Part shown: piece by piece, positions 1 to 8,121 of the stretch
Layout of the letters: every line of letters begins with the position of its first letter
How positions within the stretch are numbered: the first letter of the stretch is position 1
Assembly: GCA_035259145.1 (NCBI GenBank)
Contig: DATFWQ010000011.1
Location: forward strand, 1-16,482
DNA from: CF-161 sp035259145
GTDB taxonomy: Bacteria; Chloroflexota; Dormibacteria; Dormibacterales; Dormibacteraceae
Direction: 5' to 3'
Length of the DNA: 16,482 bases
The notes under the pieces: generated by a model
Database searches by the model: none
Told to the model about the DNA's origin: nothing
Seen by the model: the letters and a program-made list of their open reading frames with translations, nothing else
Translations under genes and position numbers: made by a program

Positions 1-1
1 C

Positions 2-715
<714 letters not shown>

Positions 716-732
716 CAGCGAAGCGCGCGACA

Positions 733-760
733 TATGATCGATTCGTAGAGCGGGTAGCGT
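733..760 (+). promoter_or_regulatory. Possible internal promoter boxes ahead of treY
   Basis: Two TANNNT hexamers lie in the 52-bp glgX-treY gap: TATGAT at 733-738 and TAGCGT at 755-760. The second ends 7 nt before the proposed ATC start of treY at 768, which matches the box-to-start spacing seen at other genes here. No convincing -35 hexamer is visible. This is inference from sequence; treY may simply be read through from glgX. Confidence 0.3.
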
Positions 761-767
761 TAGACAC

Positions 768-3398
768 ATCGACCACCCAACCGCGCCCGCGCTGCGGGCT
801 ACCTATCGCCTCCAGCTGAACGCCGGCTTCGGCTTCGACCAGGCTGCCGAGACAGCCGCCTATCTGGCCCGGCTTGGTGTCAGTCACCTCTACAGCTCGC
901 CGTACCTGCAGGCCGCGCCCGGCAGCACCCACGGCTACGACGTGGTCGACCACTCGCGCGTCAACGCCGAGCTTGGGGGCGAGGAAGGCCATGCGCGGCT
1001 CTGCCTCGCGCTCGCCGACCACCATCTCGGCCAGCTCCTCGACATCGTGCCGAACCACATGGCGATCGCCGGCCGGCGCAACCGATGGTGGTGGGACGTG
1101 CTGGAGAATGGCCGCTCCAGCAGATACGCAACCTACTTCGACATCGCCTGGGACCCGCCTGAGCCAAAGCTCAAGAACACGATCCTCGTGCCGGTCCTCG
1201 CAGATCACTACGGCCGCGAGCTCGAGGCGGGCCGGTTCCTGCTCGCTCACGAAGGTGTGCGCCTGCTGGTCCGCTACCACGACCACGAGTTCCCTATCGA
1301 CCCGCGCACCTACGGCCTCGTTCTGGGGGACGGCTTCGATGGCCTCGGCGCCGAGTTCGCGGCCCTGCCGGTGCCCCGGCCCGACGACCGGGCCGGGGCG
1401 CTGCGCCGCCACCTTGACAAGCAGGTGCTGCTGACACGCCTGGAGCGGCTCGACGTCGACAGCGAGCTGGACGCGCGCATCGCAGCCACCAACGCTGACC
1501 CTGACCGGCTCGATGAGCTGCTCGAGCCACAGAACTACCGGCTCGCCCGCTGGCAGACCGCGGTCTTCGAGCTGGACTACCGGCGCTTTTTCGACGTCAA
1601 CAGCCTCGTCGCCCTGAGAATGGAGGACCCCGCCGTCTTCGCGGACACGCACTCCCTCGTGCTCGAGTGGCTGCGTGGTGGGGTGCTCGACGGTGTTCGC
1701 ATCGACCACCCGGACGGGCTCAGGGACCCGCTCGGCTATTTTTCACGTCTGCGGGCGGCCGTGCCGCGCTCCTGGATCGTTGTCGAGAAGATCCTGCAAG
1801 ACGGCGAAGACCTGCCGGAGCGATGGCCGGTGGCCGGAAGCACCGGTTACGACTTCGCCGGCCGCGTCCTCGGCCTGTTCGTGGACCCGGCGGGCGAGAC
1901 CGCGCTGACCAACATCTACGTCAGCTTCACCGGCGAGTCCGAGGACTTCCGAACGACCGCATACCGGGCGAAGCACCTGGTGATGGGGCAGCTGCTCGCC
2001 AGCGACCTTGGCAGGCTGACGCAGCTCTTCGTACGGGTCTGTGAGGACATCCGGCGCTACCGGGACTACACCAGGCACGAGCTGGGCCAGTGCCTGAGGG
2101 AGGTCATAGCCTGTCTGCCGGTCTACCGAACTTACGTCCGTCCGGGCGAGCCGGTAAGTGACGTCGACCGCGCCCGCATCGAGTCGGCGCTGGCCGAGGC
2201 GCGCCTGCGCCGTCCGGACATCGATTCCGAGCTGGTGGCGTTTCTGGGCCGCATCCTCCTGCTGGAGGAGACGGGCGAGCACACCGCTGAACTCGTCACG
2301 CGCTTCCAGCAGACGTCAGATCCGGTGACGGCCAAAGGCGTTGAGGACACGGCCTTCTACCAGTACAACCGGCTGGTCGCCCTGAATGACGTGGGAGGCG
2401 ATCCTTCCCGATTCGGGGTGTCACCGGAGGAGTTTCACGCAGCCTGCGCCCGCGCTGCCGCACGCTGGCCCGCCGGTCTTGTCGCGACCTCGACTCACGA
2501 CAGCAAGCGCAGCGAGGACGTTCGAGCCCGGCTGGCCGTGCTGTCCGAGATCCCCGAGGGCTGGCGGGAGGCGGTCGATCTGTGGGCGGCGATCAATGAG
2601 CCGAGGCGGCACCACGGAATGCTCGACCGCAACACGGAATATCTGCTCTACCAGACGCTGGTGGGTGCATGGCCGATCTCGGAGGAGCGGGCTGTCGCCT
2701 ACATGGAAAAGGCGGTGCGGGAGGCGAAGGTTCACACGTCGTGGATCGCACCGGAGCCCGTCTATGAGAGCGCAGTTCGAGACTTCGTCTCTGAATCTCT
2801 GACGGATCCCGAGTTCCTCGCCGCGCTCCGGGAATTCCTGCCCCCGGTGGTCGCGGCCGGCAGGGTCAACTCACTGGCAATGAAGCTGCTCTGCTTGACG
2901 GCCGCGGGAGTGGCGGACGTGTACCAGGGAAGCGAACTCTGGGATCTCAGCCTGGTAGACCCTGACAACAGACGGCCGGTGGACTTCTCACTGCGGTGCC
3001 AGCTCTTGAACGAACTCGACTGGGCCGATGAGCAAGCGGCGGAAGTGGCGTGGTCGCGGCGGGATGAGGGCCTGCCCAAGCTGCTGGTCGTAAACCGGAC
3101 GCTGAGGCTGCGGGCAGAACAGCCGGAGCTGTTCGTGAGGGGCTCGTACGATCCCCTGCCCGTCGCGGGCGCGCGGGCCGCTCACGCGCTCGCCTTCAGT
3201 CGGGGCGGGGGCGCGGTGGTTGTGGTGCCGCGGCTCGTGGTCGGAATGGGAGGTGACTGGGCTGATACCCGTGTCGAGCTGCCGCCCGGCGACTGGACAG
3301 ATCGGTTCACGGGTCGCCGGCATCCCGGTGGAGAGGTGCAGCTGGCGCGCCTGCTGCACGGCTTCCCGGTAGCCCTGCTCGCCCCGACGGGTGTATGA
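768..3398 (+). CDS. treY: Maltooligosyl trehalose synthase TreY
   Basis: TreY (GH13) isomerises the reducing-end alpha-1,4 bond of maltooligosaccharides to an alpha,alpha-1,1 bond, giving maltooligosyl trehalose in the cytoplasm. The product is about 876 residues. With codon 768 as residue 1, landmarks are the N-terminal TYRLQLNAGFGF and SSPYLQAAPGSTHGYDVVDH, DIVPNHM, the nucleophile region DGVRIDHPDGL (D313), WIVVEKIL (E340, acid/base) and ATSTHDSKRSEDVRAR (D578). The start is odd. The frame is open back to 738, yet no ATG, GTG or TTG occurs in it before GTG 942, which would delete the conserved N-terminal strand and HGYDVVDH. ATC 768 (7 nt after a TAGCGT box) or CTG 792 are the best candidates. 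It overlaps treZ by 4 bp (ATGA), so translation is probably coupled. The family call is very secure; the exact start is uncertain. Confidence 0.93.
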   Translation: MDHPTAPALRATYRLQLNAGFGFDQAAETAAYLARLGVSHLYSSPYLQAAPGSTHGYDVVDHSRVNAELGGEEGHARLCLALADHHLGQLLDIVPNHMAIAGRRNRWWWDVLENGRSSRYATYFDIAWDPPEPKLKNTILVPVLADHYGRELEAGRFLLAHEGVRLLVRYHDHEFPIDPRTYGLVLGDGFDGLGAEFAALPVPRPDDRAGALRRHLDKQVLLTRLERLDVDSELDARIAATNADPDRLDELLEPQNYRLARWQTAVFELDYRRFFDVNSLVALRMEDPAVFADTHSLVLEWLRGGVLDGVRIDHPDGLRDPLGYFSRLRAAVPRSWIVVEKILQDGEDLPERWPVAGSTGYDFAGRVLGLFVDPAGETALTNIYVSFTGESEDFRTTAYRAKHLVMGQLLASDLGRLTQLFVRVCEDIRRYRDYTRHELGQCLREVIACLPVYRTYVRPGEPVSDVDRARIESALAEARLRRPDIDSELVAFLGRILLLEETGEHTAELVTRFQQTSDPVTAKGVEDTAFYQYNRLVALNDVGGDPSRFGVSPEEFHAACARAAARWPAGLVATSTHDSKRSEDVRARLAVLSEIPEGWREAVDLWAAINEPRRHHGMLDRNTEYLLYQTLVGAWPISEERAVAYMEKAVREAKVHTSWIAPEPVYESAVRDFVSESLTDPEFLAALREFLPPVVAAGRVNSLAMKLLCLTAAGVADVYQGSELWDLSLVDPDNRRPVDFSLRCQLLNELDWADEQAAEVAWSRRDEGLPKLLVVNRTLRLRAEQPELFVRGSYDPLPVAGARAAHALAFSRGGGAVVVVPRLVVGMGGDWADTRVELPPGDWTDRFTGRRHPGGEVQLARLLHGFPVALLAPTGV

Positions 3399-4954
3399 GG
3401 TTCAGTCTGTGGGCGCCGCGGCCGGGCCGCGTGGAGCTGCACCTGGACGGCGCCCGCTTACCGATGCAAAAGGACCCCGGAGGCTGGTGGGAGGTCGAGG
3501 CCGCGACCAGGTCCGGCGCCGACTATGGCTACTGCCTGGACGGTGGAGACCCACTGCCAGACCCCCGCTCGCGCTGGCAGCCGCATGGCGTCCACGGCCT
3601 TTCGCGGCTCGTAGATCACGGCGCCTTTCGCTGGTCTGACGCCGGCTGGCGAGGTCGCCGCCTGGCGGACGCAATCCTGTACGAGCTCCATGTCGGCACG
3701 TTCACGCCGGGCGGGACCTTCGAATCCGCGATCGGGCGGCTAGACCACCTGGTCGACCTGGGCGTCAACACGGTCGAGCTGATGCCGGTGGCGGAGTTCA
3801 TAGGCGACCGGGGGTGGGGCTACGACGGCGTCGACCTCTGGGCGCCGCATCACGCTTACGGCGGTCCCGAAGGACTCACAAGACTCGTGGACGCCGGTCA
3901 TGCCCGTGGTCTGGCAGTGCTCCTGGACGTCGTCTATAACCACCTGGGGTCGGAGGGAGGCTACCTCGAGCGCTTCGGCCCTTACCTCACCGATCGCCAT
4001 CCCACACCCTGGGGCCGGGGCTATAACTTTGACGGCCGGGACAGCCGCCCGGTGCGCGACTTCGTGATCGAGAATGCGGTGGCATGGCTGCGCGACTATC
4101 ACCTGGACGGGCTCCGCCTGGACGCCGTGCACGCGATCACGGACGCCTCACCGCGGCACATCGTCGACGAACTCGCGGCGCGCGCGCACGAGCTCGACCC
4201 GCCCAGGCTCGTCGTGGCCGAAAAGCCAAGGATCGACCCCGCGCTGCTCGAGATGGGGGTCGACGGCCAGTGGGCGGACGACTTCCACCACGCATTGCAC
4301 GTGCTGCTGACCGGAGAGCGGACCGGGTACTACGCGCGCTACGGATCAGTGGCGGATCTGGCGGGCGCGCTGCTGCAGCCGGGCCGGCTGGGGGTTGATG
4401 CGGCGCGAGTAGTCGGCTTCGCCCAGAACCACGACCAGGTTGGCAACCGCGCGGCGGGGGAGCGGCTGTCGATGCTGGTCGACCCGGCGCGCTTGCGGAT
4501 GGCTGCCTCGCTGGTCGCCTGCGCGCCATTCGTGCCCATGCTCTTCATGGGCGAGGAGTGGGGGGCGACCACTCCATTCCTCTTCTTCTCCGACCATCGC
4601 GATCCGCAGATCGCCCGGAGGACAAGCCGCGGGCGGATGGAGGAGTTCCAGGCTTTCGGCTGGCGGCCCGAGGACGTGCCCGATCCGCAGGACCGCGCCT
4701 CATTCGAGAGCTCGCGCCTGGATTGGGCCGAGCTCTCCCTGGAGCCGCACCGCGACCTCCTGGACTGGCACCGCCGCCTGCTGCGCCTGCGCCGGCAGAC
4801 CCCCGAGCTGCGCTCGGGCGCCACGGTCCGGGTTGAGCACGACAGGTCCCACGGTGCACTGACGATGACTCGCGGTTCCGTCCGGCTGGACTGCGACTTC
4901 ATTCGCGGCCGTGCGGCCCTCGAGATGGGTGACCCGGGCCAGAAATGGGAATAA
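3395..4954 (+). CDS. treZ: Maltooligosyl trehalose trehalohydrolase TreZ
   Basis: TreZ (GH13) cleaves the alpha-1,4 bond next to the trehalosyl end of the TreY product and releases trehalose. The product has 519 residues. An N-terminal E-set beta domain (about 1-85, MRFSLWAPRPGRVELHL) precedes the catalytic barrel: ILYELHVGTFTPGGTF (about 94-109), VELMPVAEFIGDRGWGYDGV, LLDVVYNHLG (about 176-185), LRLDAVHAI with nucleophile D243, LVVAEKP with acid/base E276, and FAQNHDQVGNR with D347. All three acidic catalytic residues are present. It is somewhat shorter than the commonly seen length of about 570-600, mainly in the C-terminal region. The ATG overlaps the treY stop as ATGA, which fixes the start and implies coupled translation. 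The next gene begins within or just after its stop codon. Confidence 0.95.
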   Translation: MRFSLWAPRPGRVELHLDGARLPMQKDPGGWWEVEAATRSGADYGYCLDGGDPLPDPRSRWQPHGVHGLSRLVDHGAFRWSDAGWRGRRLADAILYELHVGTFTPGGTFESAIGRLDHLVDLGVNTVELMPVAEFIGDRGWGYDGVDLWAPHHAYGGPEGLTRLVDAGHARGLAVLLDVVYNHLGSEGGYLERFGPYLTDRHPTPWGRGYNFDGRDSRPVRDFVIENAVAWLRDYHLDGLRLDAVHAITDASPRHIVDELAARAHELDPPRLVVAEKPRIDPALLEMGVDGQWADDFHHALHVLLTGERTGYYARYGSVADLAGALLQPGRLGVDAARVVGFAQNHDQVGNRAAGERLSMLVDPARLRMAASLVACAPFVPMLFMGEEWGATTPFLFFSDHRDPQIARRTSRGRMEEFQAFGWRPEDVPDPQDRASFESSRLDWAELSLEPHRDLLDWHRRLLRLRRQTPELRSGATVRVEHDRSHGALTMTRGSVRLDCDFIRGRAALEMGDPGQKWE

Positions 4955-4962
4955 ACGTTCTT

Positions 4963-5199
4963 ATGGCAAAGGGCGATTTCGTCGAGGTGCTGGTGGACGC
5001 CGGTGGCGGCGCGGCCCGAGAGTATCGGATCCGGGCGGCGCGAGCCGGTCGAAGAGTCGAGGTGAAGACGTCGCGGACGGCGGTCGAGGTCAACGAGCTG
5101 ACCCGGAACGGCAGGATCGTGCGCAGCGCGCGCTTCATGGCGCCGCGCGTACTGGCTGTCGTCGAGTACCCGGCCGACGAGCGGGAGATGGCAGCCTAG
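4963..5199 (+). CDS. Small unknown protein closing the trehalose operon
   Basis: I do not recognise this gene. From ATG 4963 it encodes 78 residues beginning MAKGDFVEVLVDAGGG; an earlier in-frame ATG at 4945 would add six residues and overlap treZ by 10 bp. The product is basic in the middle (REYRIRAARAGRRVEVKTSR) and alternates hydrophobic and charged residues (FVEVLV, VEVKTS, TAVEVNEL), as expected for a small all-beta or alpha/beta cytoplasmic domain. It has no signal peptide, membrane segment or cysteine. The 8-bp spacing to treZ and the palindrome over its stop codon make it the last gene of the trehalose operon. Coding is supported by the G/C third-position pattern, orientation and spacing. 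Function is unknown; a link to trehalose or glycogen metabolism is inferred from context only. Confidence 0.7.
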   Translation: MAKGDFVEVLVDAGGGAAREYRIRAARAGRRVEVKTSRTAVEVNELTRNGRIVRSARFMAPRVLAVVEYPADEREMAA

Positions 5200-5220
5200 A
5201 GGTGCGGTCGCACCTCTAGG
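5195..5220 (+). terminator. Perfect 12-bp inverted repeat at the end of the trehalose operon
   Basis: CCTAGAGGTGCG (5195-5206) and CGCACCTCTAGG (5209-5220) are exact reverse complements around a 2-nt centre (GT), giving a strong hairpin with an effective 4-nt GGTC loop. The left arm contains the TAG stop of the small protein (5197-5199). No T-tract follows on either strand, so it is not a textbook intrinsic terminator. As it lies between converging genes, a two-way terminator or RNA-stabilising hairpin is the simplest reading. Confidence 0.6.
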
Positions 5221-5242
5221 GTCTCTGGTTCAGTCTGGCCCA

Positions 5243-5260
5243 ACAGCCTCGGTGGGCTGT
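5243..5260 (-). terminator. Weaker hairpin downstream of ppa
   Basis: ACAGCC (5243-5248) and GGCTGT (5255-5260) form a 6-bp stem with a 6-nt loop, 16 nt past the ppa stop on the minus strand. No U-tract follows. It could help end the ppa transcript. Support is limited to the palindrome and its position. Confidence 0.3.
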
Positions 5261-5276
5261 AATTGGCTCAGTTGCG

Positions 5277-5774
5277 TTACAACCGCGGGGCAGTTCCGGC
5301 CCTGGTGTGCGCCGCGTGGCGCTCCTGGCATCTGCGAACCTCGGCCTCGGCGGCCTGACGGTCGTCCCAGTCTCCGACCTCGGTGTACTTGTCGGTCTCG
5401 ATGTCCTTGTACACGTCGAAGAAGTGCCTGATACCGGTCAACAAAAAGGCGGGCAGCTGGTTGAGCTCGGTCCGTTCGTCCCAGATGGGAACCGTCAGGA
5501 TCTTGAGGTCCAGACCCTTCTCGTCCCTCATGGTCAGCATGCCGATGGGCCGGCAGGTGATGTGACAGCCCGGAAAGGTCGGCTCCGCCAGAGTCACCAG
5601 CGCGTCGAGCGGGTCGCCGTCTTCGCTCAGTGTCCCATCGATGAAGCCGTAGTCGGTCGGGTATCGGACGGCGGTCGAGAGATCCCGGTCGAGCCGGATC
5701 ACTCGGGTATCGGGGTCCATCTCGTACTTGTTGCTGCTTCCCTTGGGCACCTCGACGATGACCTCGAACTCCAT
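5277..5774 (-). CDS. ppa: Inorganic pyrophosphatase (family I)
   Basis: This soluble family-I pyrophosphatase hydrolyses PPi to phosphate and so drives biosynthetic reactions that release PPi. From ATG 5774 it is 165 residues, typical for bacterial enzymes. The start MEFEVIVEVPKGSSNKYE carries K11 and E18 of the active site. The family signature DGDPLDAL (D52, D54, D57) is intact, as are D84, D89 and K91 in MRDEKGLDLKI. A TTG at 5840 in the same frame would add 22 proline-rich residues and overlap the upstream gene. I prefer 5774 because the conserved fold starts there and a TAAACT box lies 10 nt upstream. It follows the EreA/ChaN-like gene on the same strand with a 46-bp gap and converges on the trehalose operon. 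Confidence 0.95.
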   Translation of the reverse strand: MEFEVIVEVPKGSSNKYEMDPDTRVIRLDRDLSTAVRYPTDYGFIDGTLSEDGDPLDALVTLAEPTFPGCHITCRPIGMLTMRDEKGLDLKILTVPIWDERTELNQLPAFLLTGIRHFFDVYKDIETDKYTEVGDWDDRQAAEAEVRRCQERHAAHTRAGTAPRL

Positions 5775-5784
5775 GCTGACGTCC

Positions 5785-5790
5785 AGTTTA
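5785..5790 (-). promoter_or_regulatory. -10-like box TAAACT ahead of ppa
   Basis: Read on the minus strand, TAAACT ends 10 nt before ATG 5774. There is no Shine-Dalgarno sequence in the 10-nt gap and no clear -35. It supports ATG 5774 over TTG 5840 as the ppa start and a very short 5' leader. Confidence 0.45.
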
Positions 5791-5820
5791 GGAGGAGGCG
5801 CGGGGAGCCCTGGGACTGCT

Positions 5821-6576
5821 CTAGGTGACTCGATTGTCAAGCGAAAGGATCCACGCGTCGCAGCCGGCGCTCAGCCTGGGCAGCCCGTCCTTCCAGATGT
5901 AGCCGGCGTTGCCGCCACGCGCCGCCAGCGTGGCCGCCGCCCACTTCAGGACGGGCGACAGGCCGGCCTGCCGGCCCGTGAAGTCGACACCGACGGTCTG
6001 GTCGATGGAAAACGGGACCACCTTTGTCCTCTGCATGAACAGCCAGCCCATGGGCCGGTACATCATGAAGCGGACCTTCGAGTGATGCAGGCTGCTGCAC
6101 CAGACCAGCATCCCCGCGTTCTCCGGGAGTGCTTCGAACAGCGTGGCCAGGTTCGCGGCCTGCTGGCCGTCTCGCCAGTTCACGTACCCCGCGCTCTTGA
6201 CCTTGATCCGGAGCCTGACCGGGACGTCGCGCTCGTCGGCGTCGTAGCCGGACAGCTCGAACCCCTGAAGTCGTGCCTCGTCGAGCATCGCGATCATGTC
6301 CGGCTGTGCCAGCACGCCCCCGGTCGGGGCCGCTCTCGCGGGCGGTCCGAGGGCCTCCACCGCCAGCAGGCTGGCGCCGGAGGCACGAGCCATGTGCATG
6401 ATGCGGGCACCGATGCGTCGCGTCCGCTCGGAGCGTTTGAGCCCGATGCGAGCTTCGTTCATCATCACCACGCGCGATTGCCGGAAGCCCTCTCTCACGA
6501 GCTCCTCGGGACTGATCCACTCGACCTGGTCAACGTTTGGCCAGGTCGCCAGGCGAGTCCCAGGCCCCACGACCAT
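5821..6576 (-). CDS. Hypothetical protein, possibly EreA/ChaN-like fold
   Basis: A 251-residue soluble protein that I cannot name firmly. Near the N terminus, VVMMNEARIGLKRSERTRRI (about 36-55) followed by ASLLAVEALGPP (about 68-79) resembles the Glu-centred opening of the erythromycin esterase/ChaN/Tiki superfamily, where GE.H is followed by a helix and LavE. A later MLVWCSSLHHSKVRFMMYRP (about 154-173) resembles the hydrophobic strand plus His motif of those folds. The usual glycine before the first Glu is Asn here (NEAR) and the usual His is Arg, so hydrolase activity is doubtful. It has no signal peptide or membrane segment. A TAGGAT box lies 6 nt before the ATG, and the gene is divergent from the SDR at 6637. 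The fold assignment is inference by motif only. Confidence 0.6.
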   Translation of the reverse strand: MVVGPGTRLATWPNVDQVEWISPEELVREGFRQSRVVMMNEARIGLKRSERTRRIGARIMHMARASGASLLAVEALGPPARAAPTGGVLAQPDMIAMLDEARLQGFELSGYDADERDVPVRLRIKVKSAGYVNWRDGQQAANLATLFEALPENAGMLVWCSSLHHSKVRFMMYRPMGWLFMQRTKVVPFSIDQTVGVDFTGRQAGLSPVLKWAAATLAARGGNAGYIWKDGLPRLSAGCDAWILSLDNRVT

Positions 6577-6582
6577 CAGGCG

Positions 6583-6588
6583 ATCCTA
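6583..6588 (-). promoter_or_regulatory. -10-like box TAGGAT for the EreA/ChaN-like gene
   Basis: On the minus strand TAGGAT ends 6 nt before ATG 6576, the spacing expected if transcription starts at or next to the A of the start codon (leaderless mRNA). The same hexamer precedes the glycosyltransferase gene at 16056. No clear -35. Confidence 0.45.
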
Positions 6589-6620
6589 ATCAATCGCCGA
6601 ACCGCGCGTCGCCTCTCGGA

Positions 6621-6626
6621 TAGGCT
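6621..6626 (+). promoter_or_regulatory. -10-like box TAGGCT for the SDR-phosphatase pair
   Basis: TAGGCT ends 10 nt before ATG 6637. It sits in a 60-bp divergent spacer whose other side holds the minus-strand TAGGAT box. No clear -35 and no good Shine-Dalgarno. Confidence 0.4.
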
Positions 6627-6636
6627 TCAGGTCGAG

Positions 6637-7401
6637 ATGGGCGCACTCGACGGAAAGATCGCCCTGATCACGGGTGGCGGCCGGGGCCTGGGCCGCGCGG
6701 TCGCCCTGGCGTTCGCTCGCGAAGGCGCGCTGGTGGCGGTGGCCGCCCGCAGCCAGGTCGAGATCGAGCTCGTGGCTCGGGAGTGCGGGCCGGGCGCCGT
6801 CGCTGTTCCCCTTGACGTCACCGACGAGGATGCGTGTGAGGCAGCGGTGGCGAGGGTGGAGCGGGAGTTGGGCGGGCTCGACGTGCTGGTCAACAACGCC
6901 GGCATCGCGATCTCGCAGAAGTTCACGGACGCGGACACCGCGACCTGGCGGCGCCTCATGGCCGTCGACCTCGATGGACCCTTCTTCATGACGCGGGCTG
7001 CGGTGCGTGGCATGCTGCAGCGCGGTTCTGGGGCGGTGATCGCGATCGCGTCGATCGCCAGCAAGGTGGGCGGGCCCTACCTGTCCGCCTACACGGCGGC
7101 CAAACACGGCCTCCTGGGCATGATGCGCGCCCTGGCCGCCGAGTACGCGCGACAGGGCCTGACCTTCAACTGCGTTTGCCCTGGCTACGCGGATACGCCC
7201 ATGACCGAGGCCACCATCGCGAACATAATGGCCAGGACCGGGCGCACCCGCGAGCAGGCGTTGGAGCCGCTGCTGACGCCGCAGGGAAAGCTGGTGGCGC
7301 CGGCTGAGGTTGCCGCGGTCTGCGTGCTCCTCGCCTCGGACGCCGGCCGCGGCATCAATGGCGCGGCGATCAACGTCGACGGCGGCGAGGTTCAGTTCTG
7401 A
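6637..7401 (+). CDS. SDR-family oxidoreductase (3-oxoacyl-ACP reductase/hydroxyacyl-CoA dehydrogenase type)
   Basis: A classical short-chain dehydrogenase of 254 residues. The Rossmann motif is TGGGRGLG (12-19), NNAG lies at 86-89, the catalytic triad is S139, Y152 and K156, and the C-terminal INGAAINVDGGE is typical. R38 at the end of the second strand, where NAD-dependent members have Asp, suggests NADP(H). CPGYADTPM with the segment ending LLTPQGKLVAPAEVA is common in acyl-type or 3-hydroxybutyrate-type members, but substrate cannot be read from sequence. ATG 6637 is chosen because the SDR core starts directly after it. The tyrosine phosphatase gene follows after 3 bp, so the two are cotranscribed. 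Confidence 0.9.
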   Translation: MGALDGKIALITGGGRGLGRAVALAFAREGALVAVAARSQVEIELVARECGPGAVAVPLDVTDEDACEAAVARVERELGGLDVLVNNAGIAISQKFTDADTATWRRLMAVDLDGPFFMTRAAVRGMLQRGSGAVIAIASIASKVGGPYLSAYTAAKHGLLGMMRALAAEYARQGLTFNCVCPGYADTPMTEATIANIMARTGRTREQALEPLLTPQGKLVAPAEVAAVCVLLASDAGRGINGAAINVDGGEVQF

Positions 7402-7404
7402 GCC

Positions 7405-8121
7405 GTGGGTGCCGAGAGGCTGCTGGACTGGCCGGACCTGCGCAACGCGCGAGACCTGGGGGGCCTGCCAACCCCCGGAGGGCCCACTCATTTTGGCCGC
7501 ATCGTCCGTTCAGATGATCTGAACCGCTTGGCGCAGGCCGGCCGGCGGGCCATGTTCGACTACGGGATCACAACCATCGTCGATCTCAGGGGGCCGGTCG
7601 AGAGGCAGCACTCGCCACCCGCGCTTGGGGATCATCCAGGGTATCGACACCTGTCGATCGTCGAGGACAACCCCGACCGGAGCAGCGAGACCGGAACAGT
7701 TGCCGACACCTACATCTGGCTGCTCGATGCCATGCGGGCCCGGGTTGGCGTCATTCTGCGCGCCATCGCGGCAGCGCCGCCGGGCGGCGTGGTCGTGCAC
7801 TGCTTCGCCGGCAAGGACAGGACCGGGGTTGTCTCCGCGCTGCTGCTTTCGGTGGCCGGAGTCCCGCGCGACGTGATCGCCGAGGACTACGCTCTGAGCC
7901 GCGGCGCCCTGCGCCCTCTCCTCGACGAGTGGATCTCCGCGGAGTCCGACGCAGACGTCCAGGACCACATGCGGCGCCGCTTTCAGTGCGATCCGCGGAC
8001 CATGACCACAGTGCTCGAACACCTGGATGAGGCGTACGGCGGCGTAGACGGATACCTGGCCGCTGCCGGCGTCCAACCCTCGACCCAGGACCAACTTCGC
8101 GCGCGGCTTGTTGGCGCTTGA
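7405..8121 (+). CDS. Tyrosine-protein phosphatase (dual-specificity-like, Y_phosphatase3 type)
   Basis: A 238-residue cysteine phosphatase. The P-loop VVVHCFAGKDRTG gives C133 as nucleophile and R139 as phosphate-binding residue (CX5R). The N-terminal LRNARDLGGLPT, then GRIVRSDDLNRL and ITTIVDLRGPVE, are the usual family order of atypical bacterial Tyr phosphatases related to the IphP/PtpB group. Such enzymes dephosphorylate phosphotyrosine or phosphoinositides; no signal peptide is visible, so it is probably cytoplasmic. Start GTG 7405 is 3 bp after the SDR stop and places DLRNARDLGG near the N terminus as in relatives. Its TGA (8119-8121) abuts the stop of the convergent membrane protein gene. 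Family is secure, substrate unknown. Confidence 0.88.
   Translation: MGAERLLDWPDLRNARDLGGLPTPGGPTHFGRIVRSDDLNRLAQAGRRAMFDYGITTIVDLRGPVERQHSPPALGDHPGYRHLSIVEDNPDRSSETGTVADTYIWLLDAMRARVGVILRAIAAAPPGGVVVHCFAGKDRTGVVSALLLSVAGVPRDVIAEDYALSRGALRPLLDEWISAESDADVQDHMRRRFQCDPRTMTTVLEHLDEAYGGVDGYLAAAGVQPSTQDQLRARLVGA

Noticed and set aside
942..944. GTG as the treY start
   Set aside because: It removes TYRLQL and STHGYDV, both conserved in TreY, while the frame is open and homologous upstream.
4137..4902. Several antisense open frames over treZ
   Set aside because: All are Arg/Ser/Ala-rich shadows of treZ codons with no motif or plausible start context.
5775..5840. TTG 5840 start for pyrophosphatase
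   Set aside because: It adds a proline-rich 22-residue extension, overlaps the upstream gene by 20 bp, and leaves the TAAACT box inside the coding region.
5728..6636. Plus-strand open frame joined in frame to the first SDR, giving an apparent 557-residue protein
   Set aside because: The extra N-terminal 300 residues are antisense to ppa and the EreA/ChaN-like gene and are low-complexity Arg/Gln/His-rich; the SDR starts at ATG 6637.
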